Shown here piece after piece: positions 43,635-51,922 of a DNA stretch of 64,000 nucleotides (position 1 is its first letter; each line of letters opens with the position of its first letter). Under the pieces are notes generated by a model that was given only the letters and a program-made list of their open reading frames with translations, was not told the DNA's origin and ran no database searches. A program made the translations under genes and the position numbers. The DNA is from Lysobacterales bacterium (lineage in GTDB: Bacteria > Pseudomonadota > Gammaproteobacteria > Xanthomonadales > Rhodanobacteraceae), in the NCBI GenBank assembly GCA_015655335.1, contig JAATFF010000137.1, positions 1 through 64,000 on the forward strand, written 5' to 3'.

Positions 43635-44768
43635 ATGGCAGACTCTGATCGATATCCCGCCACCGTCGCCACGATGCCACGCAGCTACTATACCGGCCTC
43701 GCCGGCCAATCCCACGACCAGCCTATACAGGCTGGCGTATTGCTCGTGAACCTTGGCACACCGCAGGCCCCGACGGCTCGGGCGGTGCGACCGTATTTGG
43801 CCGAATTTTTAGCCGACCGGCGCGTTATCGAATACCCGCGCTGGCTTTGGTGGCCGATTTTGCACGGCGTGATCTTGCGCATCCGGCCGGCGCGTTCGGC
43901 GCACGCCTACGCACGCATCTGGACGGCCGAAGGTTCGCCGCTGCGCGTAGGCTCCGAAAAGCTCGCAGCTGGCCTGCAAGCCACGCTGCGCGGTCAAAGC
44001 CCTGGGCCGATTCGCGTTGCGCTAGCCATGCGCTACGGCGAGCCGTCGGTGCGTGCACAAATCGAACAATGGCAGCGCGAAGGTGTGCGCCGGCTGCTGG
44101 TGCTGCCGCTGTATCCGCAATACTCGGCCACCTCTACCGGCTCCGTCATCGATGCTGTGGCCGATACGCTCAAGCGTCTGCGTTGGCCGCCCGAGTTGCG
44201 CGTCGTCAATGACTACCATGACGACAAGGGCCACATCGAGGCACTCGCCGTTTCCATCGAACGATGGTGGTCCGAACACGGCCGTGGCGAAAAGCTGCTG
44301 CTGTCGTTCCACGGTATTCCGCAACGTTACGTGGCCGCCGGCGACCCTTACTTCAACCAATGCCAGAACACAGCAACATTGCTGCGCCAGCGGCTTGGCC
44401 TGGACGCATCGCAACTCATCGTGAGCTTTCAATCGCGCGTAGGACGCGAACCCTGGCTACAACCCTATACCGATGCCACCGTGCGACGGCTTGCCGCCGA
44501 AGGCATAAAGCGGTTGGATGTGGCATGCCCGGGCTTCGCTGTCGATTGCCTGGAAACGCTCGAAGAAATCGCGATGCAGAATCGTGATTTCTTTATCAAC
44601 GCCGGTGGCGAAGCGCTGCGGTATATCCCCGCGCTCAACGATAGCCCGGAGCAGCTCGCCAGCCTCTCCGCACTGATCCTCAGACACACTCAAGGCTGGC
44701 CAGAGTCCGCTACCGCGACAACACTCCAACGCGATGTCGCGGAGAACCTGCGTGACCGCACCGATTGA
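43635..44768 (+). CDS. hemH: Ferrochelatase
   Basis: It inserts Fe2+ into protoporphyrin IX. The 377-aa protein has GVLLVNLGTPQAPTA near the start, the iron-side His in LLSFHGIPQRYV, FQSRVGREPWLQPYT and the VACPGFAVDCLETLEEI segment with the conserved Glu. The ATG at 43635 has AAGG upstream; 43674 is an alternative. Its end overlaps the next gene by 17 bp. Confidence 0.95.
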   Translation: MADSDRYPATVATMPRSYYTGLAGQSHDQPIQAGVLLVNLGTPQAPTARAVRPYLAEFLADRRVIEYPRWLWWPILHGVILRIRPARSAHAYARIWTAEGSPLRVGSEKLAAGLQATLRGQSPGPIRVALAMRYGEPSVRAQIEQWQREGVRRLLVLPLYPQYSATSTGSVIDAVADTLKRLRWPPELRVVNDYHDDKGHIEALAVSIERWWSEHGRGEKLLLSFHGIPQRYVAAGDPYFNQCQNTATLLRQRLGLDASQLIVSFQSRVGREPWLQPYTDATVRRLAAEGIKRLDVACPGFAVDCLETLEEIAMQNRDFFINAGGEALRYIPALNDSPEQLASLSALILRHTQGWPESATATTLQRDVAENLRDRTD

Positions 44769-45603
44769 GCAGCACGTTGTCCTTTCGCCTTATCTTTCGC
44801 TGACCGCACAAATCTGGGGCGACGCCGACGCGCCACCCTTATTGGCGTTGCATGGCTGGTTGGACAACGCCGGCAGTTACGCTTACCTCGCTCCGATCTT
44901 GGCGCAAGGCTGGCGCGTGATGGCCCTGGAACTACCTGGCCACGGGCACTCCGGCCATCTGTCTGCTGGTGCGAGTTATCACTATCTCGATTACGTAAAC
45001 GCCGTGCTCGCTGCCATGGATGCGCTGCAACTGGAGCGCTGTGCGTTAGTCGGTCATTCGCTCGGCGCCGGCATCGCCTCGCTGATCGCCGCGGCGGCAC
45101 CGCAACGCATCGAGCACCTATACCTGATCGAAGGCCTCGGCCCGCTCGGCGACGATGGTTCGCATACATTGCAGCGCTTCCGCGATGCTTTTTCTGCGCC
45201 CGCAACCCAAGGTAAATCCTTGCGCACGTTCCGCGACGTTGATCAGGCCATCAGTGCGCGCACGCTCGCAAGCGGATTGCGCGCCGACCTGGCACGCCCG
45301 ATTGTCGAACGCGGCTTGCTGGAAACCGAAAACGGCTGGCGTTGGCGTAGCGATTCGCGCCTTACCCGTCCCAGCGCAGCACGCCTGGCGGAAAGCCAGA
45401 TCTGCGCGCTGCTCGCCGGCATCGAAGCGCCTACCGCCCTGTTGCTGGCGAATCCCGTGACGCCTTATTTGCCTGCGCCGCTGATGCAGGCACGCGCAAG
45501 CTATGTACCGCGCATCGCCGTCGATCATCTGGATGGCGGCCACCATCTTCAGCTGGAACATCCGCAAGCAGTCGCCGCGTGGCTGCACAACGTTCGTTGG
45601 TGA
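44752..45603 (+). CDS. Alpha/beta hydrolase
   Basis: A 283-aa alpha/beta-fold hydrolase with oxyanion motif LALHGWLDNAG, nucleophile elbow LVGHSLGAGIAS and a C-terminal catalytic His in GGHHLQLEHP. No signal peptide. The start is GTG at 44752 with GGAG 7 nt upstream, overlapping hemH by 17 bp, so they form one operon. The substrate is not predictable from the sequence. Confidence 0.88.
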   Translation: MTAPIEQHVVLSPYLSLTAQIWGDADAPPLLALHGWLDNAGSYAYLAPILAQGWRVMALELPGHGHSGHLSAGASYHYLDYVNAVLAAMDALQLERCALVGHSLGAGIASLIAAAAPQRIEHLYLIEGLGPLGDDGSHTLQRFRDAFSAPATQGKSLRTFRDVDQAISARTLASGLRADLARPIVERGLLETENGWRWRSDSRLTRPSAARLAESQICALLAGIEAPTALLLANPVTPYLPAPLMQARASYVPRIAVDHLDGGHHLQLEHPQAVAAWLHNVRW

Positions 45604-45642
45604 TCATCGCGTCCGACTCGCGCCGAGACCCGCAGCGATGCA

Positions 45643-45684
45643 ACCGTTTCGTCATCCCGACGAAGACCAGGATGACGAAACGGT
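45643..45684. other. 15-bp perfect inverted repeat between convergent genes
   Basis: ACCGTTTCGTCATCC (45643-45657) pairs perfectly with 45670-45684 across a 12-nt loop, located between the stops of the hydrolase and the ABC permease. No T-run follows on either strand. It could be a bidirectional terminator or a dispersed REP-like element. Confidence 0.6.
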
Positions 45685-45729
45685 ACGGTTAAGAAGCGAC
45701 CTTCATCGACTCGTCACTCGTGCCATCAC

Positions 45730-46905
45730 TCAAACCGAAATCGCAAGCCGCTCGGAACGATAGACCTGAGCCGTTATCACCGTCGCCACAACTGCCACGA
45801 TCAGACCGGAAATCATGCAGGTCGAAATTTGCATCGTGGTGAGTTGTTCGCCCCGCAGCAATTGGCTGATTCCGACCTGCTGCCCCAGCAGAGGCACCGC
45901 GTACATCCATGCGGAGACCTTGATCGGCAACACGCTCAGCAGGATCGACGGCAACGCCGGCACCATCATCAGGATCGACAGATAGGTCTGCGCCTCGCGG
46001 TAGCTTTTGGCAAAGGCGGCGACCAAGGTTTGCAGCGAAGCCAGCAGGATCACCAGCGGCAGCATCATCAGCAATACCTGCAGCGCAAAGACCGGTCCGA
46101 GGTTCATGGTCATGCCCAGCTTTTCCGCCGGAATGATCTTGCCGCATACGCCGAAGCCAATCACGCTGATCAGCAAGCTGGTCAACGAAAACACACTGAT
46201 CGCGCCCAGCTTGCCCAGCAATACCTTCCAGCGCGGCACGGGATTGGCGAACAGCGGCTCCAGCGATTGCCGCTCGCGCTCGCCCGCGGTGAGATCGATG
46301 GCGAGGTACATGCCGCCCATGAAAATCGTCAGCACAAAGAAATACGGCAGGATCGAAAACATCTGCCCTGCGCGCGATTGCGGCGTGGATTGATCGCGGT
46401 CGTCAACCGATACCGGTGCCATCATCGTTGGCGACAAGCCGCGCGCCACCAACCGCATCGCCCCCTGATGACGACTGTAGGTTTCGAGCATGCGGCGCAA
46501 GCGATCGATCGAACTGCCGGTTTCTTTCTGCGAGGAGTCGTAGATCATCTCCACCTGCGAAGCCTCGCCCTTGCGCCAGGACTTGTCGAAGTCCGCAGGA
46601 ATGCGCAACACCACATCGGCATCCTGGTCGCGCACGGCCGCTTCCGGATTGGCAACAGCCGGTTGCGGCAGCAGGCCCTGCTGCTTAAGCGCATCGATGA
46701 GGTTCGGCGCATATTGCGCACCGATCACCGGAATCTTGAGCGGCTGATCGGCCTTGTTCAATTCGCGGGTGATGATCGTATTCATCAGCAGCACGAAGAT
46801 GATCGGCCCAATCAACGGTCCATACAACAACGCACTGGTAACGGTGCGCTTGTCGCGCAGATTTTCCTTCACTTCCTTGAGGAAGACAGTAAGCATCGTG
46901 TTCAT
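45730..46905 (-). CDS. natB: ABC-2 type permease, NatB-like
   Basis: The 391-aa membrane subunit has an N-terminal helix with the KEVKENLRDKRT motif of NatB/ABC-2 permeases, a large extracytoplasmic loop of about 150 residues, and five to six helices in the C-terminal half, with AIDLTAGERERQSLEPLFA between them. NatAB systems extrude Na+ or other cations or small molecules. It overlaps natA (ATGA) and is last of the five-gene operon starting at 50060. Confidence 0.85.
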   Translation of the reverse strand: MNTMLTVFLKEVKENLRDKRTVTSALLYGPLIGPIIFVLLMNTIITRELNKADQPLKIPVIGAQYAPNLIDALKQQGLLPQPAVANPEAAVRDQDADVVLRIPADFDKSWRKGEASQVEMIYDSSQKETGSSIDRLRRMLETYSRHQGAMRLVARGLSPTMMAPVSVDDRDQSTPQSRAGQMFSILPYFFVLTIFMGGMYLAIDLTAGERERQSLEPLFANPVPRWKVLLGKLGAISVFSLTSLLISVIGFGVCGKIIPAEKLGMTMNLGPVFALQVLLMMLPLVILLASLQTLVAAFAKSYREAQTYLSILMMVPALPSILLSVLPIKVSAWMYAVPLLGQQVGISQLLRGEQLTTMQISTCMISGLIVAVVATVITAQVYRSERLAISV

Positions 46906-47636
46906 GCGGACAGACCCTCTTCGCTACCGATGATCTTCACGAACGCATCCTCCAGATTCGCCTCGCCCGTTTGCGCACGCAGTGCGTCGGGCGTTTCGTC
47001 GGCGACGACGCGGCCATTGGCGATCACCACGATGCGGTCGCAGAGCGCCGCCACCTCTTGCATGATGTGGCTGGAAAACAGCACACAACGCCCCTCATCC
47101 TTCAGGCGACGCATAAACTGACGCAGGCCGCGCGTGGCCATGACGTCAAGGCCGTTCGTGGGTTCGTCCAAGATTACGTTTTTCGGATCGTGGACGAGTG
47201 CCCGGGCGATGGCGGTCTTTACTCGCTGACCCTGCGAAAAACCTTCGGTGCGACGATCGGCAATATCCGCCATCTCCAGCGCCTCGATCAGCTGTTCGCG
47301 ACGCGTGCGCGTAAGCGTCTCGTCCAAACCTTGCAAGCGTGCGAAATAATCGATGTTCTCACGCGCTGTCAGCCGCTTGTACAACCCGCGTGCATCGGGC
47401 AACACGCCAAGCTGGCGACGCACCGCTTGCGCGTCGCGCGCGACATCGATGCCATCGACCAGGACCTGACCCTGATCAGGCGTCATCAGCGTATAGAGCA
47501 TGCGTAACGTGGTCGTCTTGCCCGCTCCGTTTGGACCGAGCAGACCGGTGATTTCACCGTCGCGCGCCTTGAAACTGACACCATCCACGGCTTTGACCGC
47601 GCCGAAGTGTTTGTGCAGATCTTTTACTTCGATCAT
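46902..47636 (-). CDS. natA: ABC transporter ATPase, NatA-like
   Basis: A 244-aa ATPase with Walker A GPNGAGKTT, Q-loop region, signature FSQGQRVKTAIARAL (a variant of LSGGQ, as in NatA), Walker B NVILDEPTNGLD and the switch His in LFSSHIM. The ATG at 47636 overlaps the TGA of the upstream hydrolase gene, so the longer reading frame extending further upstream is not used. Confidence 0.93.
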   Translation of the reverse strand: MIEVKDLHKHFGAVKAVDGVSFKARDGEITGLLGPNGAGKTTTLRMLYTLMTPDQGQVLVDGIDVARDAQAVRRQLGVLPDARGLYKRLTARENIDYFARLQGLDETLTRTRREQLIEALEMADIADRRTEGFSQGQRVKTAIARALVHDPKNVILDEPTNGLDVMATRGLRQFMRRLKDEGRCVLFSSHIMQEVAALCDRIVVIANGRVVADETPDALRAQTGEANLEDAFVKIIGSEEGLSA

Positions 47637-49207
47637 GGCAACGCTCCATTGAAGTCGATGAACGCGGGCGTATCGCCCAGTTTGTCCAGACAGCTCGCAT
47701 CGAGCTGTTTCGGATCGGGCTTGTCGACGAACTTGCCCAGCAGCTGCGGCATGCAGCCACGACTCAGCAGGGAATGACCTTGGCCCTTGAAGATCAGCTG
47801 TCGCCCATTCGTCAAACCCGGCAGAATTTGCTCGCCATAGCTGGGTGGCGTGACGGGATCGAACTCGCCCGACAGCATCAGGATTGGCTTGTCGCTTTTC
47901 AGTGGCGCGTGGAAATCCGCCGGACGCGTACCGTGCGGCCAGACATCGCACTGGGCCTTGATCGCATCGACGAGATGGTTGCCCAGGATGGTGTTCTGGT
48001 CCTGCACCCTGGGCTGCAACATGTCCGCATCTTCGCTACAGATCACGCTCATCGACATGCCGTTGTTCATATCGCCGCTGAGGTCGCCGTTTAGCAACTT
48101 TGCCTGGCCGAGCAACGGCCCGACGTCGCCATGCGCGGCAGCGTTGATCGATAGCGGCAGCAATGCCGCCGTCTCCGGCTCATACGCAAACATGCGCACG
48201 ACGCTTGCGAGAGAAAATTCGCTCAACGGTCGCACGACTGTTTCGTAAGTCTGCGGATCGCGAAAGCTCACCGTATGCGGGTTGGCGCGCAAGGCATCGC
48301 GCAATTGGTACAGCGTCTGCATCGAATCGCCAAAACGCTGCTTGCAGGCGGCTACCGCCATGCAATCGGCGAAGTTCTTCTTCAACGCATTGTCCAGGTT
48401 GGCGGCGAAGTCCTCACCCAGGATCGCCTGGTTGGGCACGACCGAATCGAGCACGATGCTGCGCACGCTGTCGGGATAGTGCTTCAGATACTGCTGAGCC
48501 ATGCGGGTGCCGTACGACACACCAACCAGATCCAACGTAGGCGACCCAAGTGCCTTGCGCACGTCTTCGAGATCCTGCGCGGCGATGGTAGTGGTGTAGT
48601 AACGCGGGTCGGCCTTCTGTTTGACCTCATCCAGGCAAGCGGCCACCTCTTTGCGCACCTTGTCCAGGTCCAGCGTGAAGGCGGTTTCGTCGGAAGTATC
48701 CTCGGCGTTCTTGCAACTGAGCGGATTGGAACCGCCGGTGCCGCGCTGATCCAGCAACAGCACGTCGTGATGTTTGCGTACGTCGCCAAAGGCGGGAGCC
48801 TCCACCACCCACGACTCCGTCGCCGCTTCGCCAGGACCACACGCCAGCAACACCGCCATGTCAGGCGCTGGCACTTGAGCGTCGCTACGCGCGATGGCCA
48901 GCTTCAAACCGATGTGCCGACTGTGCGGATCGTCGCGATTCTCTGGCACATCGAACGTGGCGCACCACGCCTCCGCCGTCGCGCCACTGCCATGACGACC
49001 CAGTTCGCAAGACTTGAACGTGAGCGAACCGCGTTGCCATGTGCGCACCGGCGCTGCCACCTGCTTTTCGACGGTGGAAGCTGTATTCGATGCGACGTCG
49101 CTTTTATCCGTCGACGCCTCGTCGCGATGCCAATGCTGGTATGCCAGAAAACCGATCGCGGCGGTGGCGATAACGATGCGTAAAACTGTTCTTGCCTGCG
49201 TGGCCAT
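47633..49207 (-). CDS. Membrane-anchored or secreted TAP-like alpha/beta hydrolase
   Basis: The 524-aa protein has one N-terminal hydrophobic segment and an alpha/beta hydrolase domain of the tripeptidyl aminopeptidase type: LLLDQRGTGGSNPLSC, nucleophile elbow LVGVSYGTRMAQQYL, catalytic Asp in MLSGEFDPVTPPSYG and His in KGQGHSLLSRGC within a TAP C-terminal domain. Likely substrates are peptides outside the cytoplasm. It sits between the HTH regulator (7 bp) and natA (ATGA overlap), so a link between peptide hydrolysis and export is possible. Confidence 0.87.
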   Translation of the reverse strand: MATQARTVLRIVIATAAIGFLAYQHWHRDEASTDKSDVASNTASTVEKQVAAPVRTWQRGSLTFKSCELGRHGSGATAEAWCATFDVPENRDDPHSRHIGLKLAIARSDAQVPAPDMAVLLACGPGEAATESWVVEAPAFGDVRKHHDVLLLDQRGTGGSNPLSCKNAEDTSDETAFTLDLDKVRKEVAACLDEVKQKADPRYYTTTIAAQDLEDVRKALGSPTLDLVGVSYGTRMAQQYLKHYPDSVRSIVLDSVVPNQAILGEDFAANLDNALKKNFADCMAVAACKQRFGDSMQTLYQLRDALRANPHTVSFRDPQTYETVVRPLSEFSLASVVRMFAYEPETAALLPLSINAAAHGDVGPLLGQAKLLNGDLSGDMNNGMSMSVICSEDADMLQPRVQDQNTILGNHLVDAIKAQCDVWPHGTRPADFHAPLKSDKPILMLSGEFDPVTPPSYGEQILPGLTNGRQLIFKGQGHSLLSRGCMPQLLGKFVDKPDPKQLDASCLDKLGDTPAFIDFNGALP

Positions 49208-49214
49208 CTAACCC

Positions 49215-49412
49215 TTACTCCTCTCCGGGTACGAAGATCATTTCGATCGGCATGCCAAACAGGCGTGCGATCTTGAACGCCAGCGGCAGACTCGGATCGT
49301 ATTTTCCGGTCTCGATGGCATTGATGGTTTGCCTCGATACATCTAGCTTTTGCGCGAGGTCGGCCTGCGACCACCCACGTTCGCCGCGCAGCTCACGCAC
49401 GAGATTGTTCAT
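49215..49412 (-). CDS. Small Xre/YozG-like HTH transcriptional regulator
   Basis: The 65-aa protein is essentially one helix-turn-helix domain (RGWSQADLAQKLDVSRQTINAIETGKYDPSLPLAFKIARLF), like YozG regulators that pair with small membrane proteins. The ATG at 49412 gives the usual compact length; a GTG at 49457 directly after the upstream stop would add 15 residues. It probably binds the two palindromic sites in front of the operon; this is inferred. Confidence 0.88.
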   Translation of the reverse strand: MNNLVRELRGERGWSQADLAQKLDVSRQTINAIETGKYDPSLPLAFKIARLFGMPIEMIFVPGEE

Positions 49413-49457
49413 GACGGCTGGCGCTTCCGAAAGCCGCGCATGTCGCGTCGAACGCAC

Positions 49458-50060
49458 TTATTCATCGCGCTGCCTGCGACGATACCAACGTGCGATGCCA
49501 AGTGCGAGACCTGCCATGGCGAATATCGCGCCCATAGCGCACAAAAATCCTAGGCGCATCTCGTCCAGCGAAGCACGACTTAGCCAGGCAACGATCAACA
49601 GCACGACGCCCGCTATGAGGAAGCGTAAATACGCGGGTATGGACGCTTCACTGTCGCAGGAGACATCCGCGCCGTACCGCCGCGAGACCTGCCAGCGCGC
49701 CACGCCATAGGTGAGCATCATCACGGGAAATACCCAGATCAGCACCGAGCCGTCCAACTTGAGAACACCGGCGATGCTGAGAAAACCGCCCAGCAAGCTA
49801 AGCGCGCCAATCACAGCGGTCGCCACGCCCAAGGCAATCAAATGCGTCCGCTGCTCAAGTTCGTCGCTGGCGCGGATGCGTCGAGCCAGCAAGCCGATGA
49901 CGTAGCACATGGGCACCACCGGCGCGAGCGCCAGCAGCACCTTCAACGGCACGCTCGTGGCCGTGCGCACCAAGGGCCACACAAGCAGCATGAAGCCGCT
50001 GTAGACCGCCATAGCGACCAAAACGCGCCGCTCGTACTGTTTTTGCGAAAAACCTGACAT
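49458..50060 (-). CDS. Polytopic membrane protein paired with HTH regulator
   Basis: The 200-aa protein has about six hydrophobic segments and a charged loop ASDELEQRTHLIALG, a motif seen in membrane proteins that precede YozG-like regulators. Its function is not known. GGAGG lies 7 nt before the ATG at 50060. It is the first gene of the operon with HTH regulator, TAP-like hydrolase and NatAB. Confidence 0.75.
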   Translation of the reverse strand: MSGFSQKQYERRVLVAMAVYSGFMLLVWPLVRTATSVPLKVLLALAPVVPMCYVIGLLARRIRASDELEQRTHLIALGVATAVIGALSLLGGFLSIAGVLKLDGSVLIWVFPVMMLTYGVARWQVSRRYGADVSCDSEASIPAYLRFLIAGVVLLIVAWLSRASLDEMRLGFLCAMGAIFAMAGLALGIARWYRRRQRDE

Positions 50061-50160
50061 TTCGCGTCCTCCACCCCTTACCCGTTCGCACCGCGGCGAC
50101 GCGAGCGCTCGCGACCCTGACCCTGTGAATCGCGAGGTGGTCTTCCATCCCGCGCCAACA

Positions 50161-50178
50161 TGTAAAGCATGCTTGACA
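50161..50178. promoter_or_regulatory. Palindromic operator-like site 1
   Basis: TGTAAAGCATGCTTGACA is palindromic at 16 of 18 positions and is the near-exact inverted copy of site 2. It lies at and just downstream of the likely transcription start of the minus-strand operon, about 100 bp before the first gene. Confidence 0.7.
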
Positions 50179-50180
50179 AA

Positions 50181-50209
50181 AGGCTAAGTCTGCCATCGCC
50201 AGATGTCAA
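50181..50209 (-). promoter_or_regulatory. Probable promoter of the membrane protein–HTH–hydrolase–NatAB operon
   Basis: Read on the minus strand, a perfect -35 TTGACA (50209-50204) is followed after 17 bp by TAGCCT (50186-50181), a weak -10. The -35 lies inside operator site 2 and the expected start point runs into site 1. Confidence 0.55.
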
Positions 50210-50221
50210 GCGTGCTTTACA
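50204..50221. promoter_or_regulatory. Palindromic operator-like site 2
   Basis: TGTCAAGCGTGCTTTACA matches the reverse complement of site 1 at 17 of 18 positions. Its start is 43 bp from that of site 1, about four helical turns, so dimers bound at both would face the same side of the DNA. Confidence 0.7.
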
Positions 50222-50352
50222 AAATCAGCAAATTTGGGCCTTTGGGGAGGTCGCGCGCTGGACCTAGCACGTCACTTTTGGACGGATAGCCCTGAATCTC
50301 GAGGCGCAATTCACACTTTTCTTTGACGATCTGTCGGATTTGTATGTATTTC

Positions 50353-50374
50353 GTGTAGGAAATGTGTAGGAAAT
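50353..50374. repeat. Exact 11-bp tandem direct repeat
   Basis: GTGTAGGAAAT occurs twice in direct succession (50353-50363 and 50364-50374), 20 bp before the CRP-like site. One repeat per helical turn could suit a regulator that binds in tandem. Confidence 0.75.
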
Positions 50375-50394
50375 TGGCCAGTTTCCAGTGAAAA

Positions 50395-50410
50395 TGTGAT
50401 GGGGATCACT
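50395..50410. promoter_or_regulatory. CRP/Clp-like binding site upstream of fimA
   Basis: TGTGA-TGGGGA-TCACT matches the TGTGA-N6-TCACA consensus at 9 of 10 positions. It is centred about 143 bp before the fimA start. Regulation by a CRP-family protein (Clp in Xanthomonadales) is inferred. Confidence 0.65.
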
Positions 50411-50545
50411 CTTTGGCCTGATTGTTGCTCAGCTACCCATGCAAGGCGTGGGCCTGCCCGAGGGGGGCGAGGCGCCACCCGGCCCACCGCAAGCGCTTTA
50501 CCGAACGCTGCACCCTTACCTAGACGCTAAACAAAGGAAAATCGC

Positions 50546-51088
50546 ATGAAGAAGACTCTACTCACCGCCGCGCTGGTTGCCAGCTTTGGCCTCATCGCAA
50601 TGGCTCCGCGCATTGCAGGTGCTGTCGACGGCACCATCACCATCTCCGGCAAGGTTGTCGCCAACACCTGCACGTTCAGCGTGAACGGTGGCAGTGCCAG
50701 CAACACGGTTCAGTTGCCCGTGGTGTTCACGACGGCCCTGGCCGCGTCCGGCGCCGTTGCCGGCACCACGCCGTTTACCCTCAAGGTGAGCGGTTGCGAC
50801 ACGAACCTCACCAGCGTGCAGGAACAATTCGGCGGCTCCAATATCGATGCCGTAACCGGCAACCTGAAGAACACCGCTGCCACCAACAATGTCGAAGTGC
50901 AGCTGCTCGCCGGCACCGGCAGCACTCCCGGCTCGGCCATCAATGTCAGCACCAATAACAACTCGCCGGTGGGAACGCTCTCTGGCGGCGCGACCACGCT
51001 GAACCTGCAGGCTCAGTACTACGCCACCGGCCCCGCCACCTCGGGCTTGGTGAGCACGACCGTGACGTACACGACCCAGTACCAATAA
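50546..51088 (+). CDS. Major fimbrial subunit, FimA-like
   Basis: A 180-aa pilin with a signal peptide (LVASFGLIAMAPRIAGA) and the fold of chaperone–usher subunits: GTITISGKVVANTCTFSV with the first Cys, a second Cys in LKVSGCDTN, GNLKNTAATNNVEVQLL, and the C-terminal QYYATGPATSGLVSTTVTYTTQY with the penultimate Tyr usual for subunits that bind the chaperone. It is first of the operon pilin–chaperone–usher–tip subunit, with 90 bp before the chaperone. Confidence 0.9.
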   Translation: MKKTLLTAALVASFGLIAMAPRIAGAVDGTITISGKVVANTCTFSVNGGSASNTVQLPVVFTTALAASGAVAGTTPFTLKVSGCDTNLTSVQEQFGGSNIDAVTGNLKNTAATNNVEVQLLAGTGSTPGSAINVSTNNNSPVGTLSGGATTLNLQAQYYATGPATSGLVSTTVTYTTQYQ

Positions 51089-51178
51089 GTCGCGGAACAC
51101 GCGCGCTGCGGCAGGGCCATTTCTGCCGCAGCGTAGTTTCGACACGCTCCGCCATTCGCTGATCTTGAGAGTCCACCC

Positions 51179-51922
51179 ATGAATACGCTCATCCGCGCAG
51201 TCCGCGCGGGCTTGATGACCATGTGCCTCTTTGCCGGTGCTGCGAATGCCAGCGTGCTGATCGCTGGGACGCGCGTGGTGTTTCCGGCCCAGGACGGCGA
51301 AGTCACCGTGCGTCTGACCAACGACAACGCCCATCCGGCATTGGTCGAGGCATGGATCGACAATGGCGATCCCAAGTCCACGCCGGACAAGGTCAATGTG
51401 CCGTTTCTGATCACGCCTCCGCTGTTCCGTATGGAGGCGCATAAAGATCAGAGCCTGCGCATCATTTCCACGCCCGCACCGCTGCCCACTGACCGTGAGT
51501 CGCTGTTCTGGCTCAACGTATTGGAAATACCGCCCAAGCCCAGCGGAGAAGAAGCAGCCGGCAAAAACCTGTTGCAGTTCGCGGTTCGCTCGCGGCTCAA
51601 ACTTTTCTACCGCCCTGCGCAGCTCACCGGCGACGCGCAGAAAGCACCCGAGGAAGTGACTTGGAAAGCCGTTGCCGATGGCGATGGCTATGCACTGGAA
51701 GTGCGCAATCCCACGCCGTACCACGTCACGATCATCAAATTGTCGCTGGATGTCGGCGGCAAGTCGTACAGCGCGGACCCTGGCATGGTCGATCCGCGCG
51801 GCACGCTGCGCCTGAAGGTAAAGGGACTGGCAGCGGCGCCGGCAATGGGCACTTCCGTCACCTATGACATCGTCAACGATTACGGCGCGACCGCCTCGTT
51901 CAAAGGCAGTGTTTCGCCGTGA
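51179..51922 (+). CDS. Periplasmic fimbrial chaperone (PapD-like)
   Basis: A 247-aa chaperone with signal peptide and two Ig-like domains: VLIAGTRVVFPAQDGEVTVRLTNDN at the start of domain 1, FLITPPLFRMEAHKDQSLRII, LFWLNVLEIPPKP (the family signature), and SRLKLFYRP at the hinge to domain 2. It holds subunits until they reach the usher. The stop overlaps the usher's GTG start. Confidence 0.95.
   Translation: MNTLIRAVRAGLMTMCLFAGAANASVLIAGTRVVFPAQDGEVTVRLTNDNAHPALVEAWIDNGDPKSTPDKVNVPFLITPPLFRMEAHKDQSLRIISTPAPLPTDRESLFWLNVLEIPPKPSGEEAAGKNLLQFAVRSRLKLFYRPAQLTGDAQKAPEEVTWKAVADGDGYALEVRNPTPYHVTIIKLSLDVGGKSYSADPGMVDPRGTLRLKVKGLAAAPAMGTSVTYDIVNDYGATASFKGSVSP

Larger units (their letters stand above)
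50222..50545. other. Upstream region of the fimbrial operon
   Basis: This stretch of about 320 bp has no gene. It holds an exact 11-bp tandem repeat (50353-50374), a CRP/Clp-like site (50395-50410) and the fimA leader with a GC-rich segment near 50455-50490. The fimA ribosome site is AAAGGAAA just before the ATG. Confidence 0.7.
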
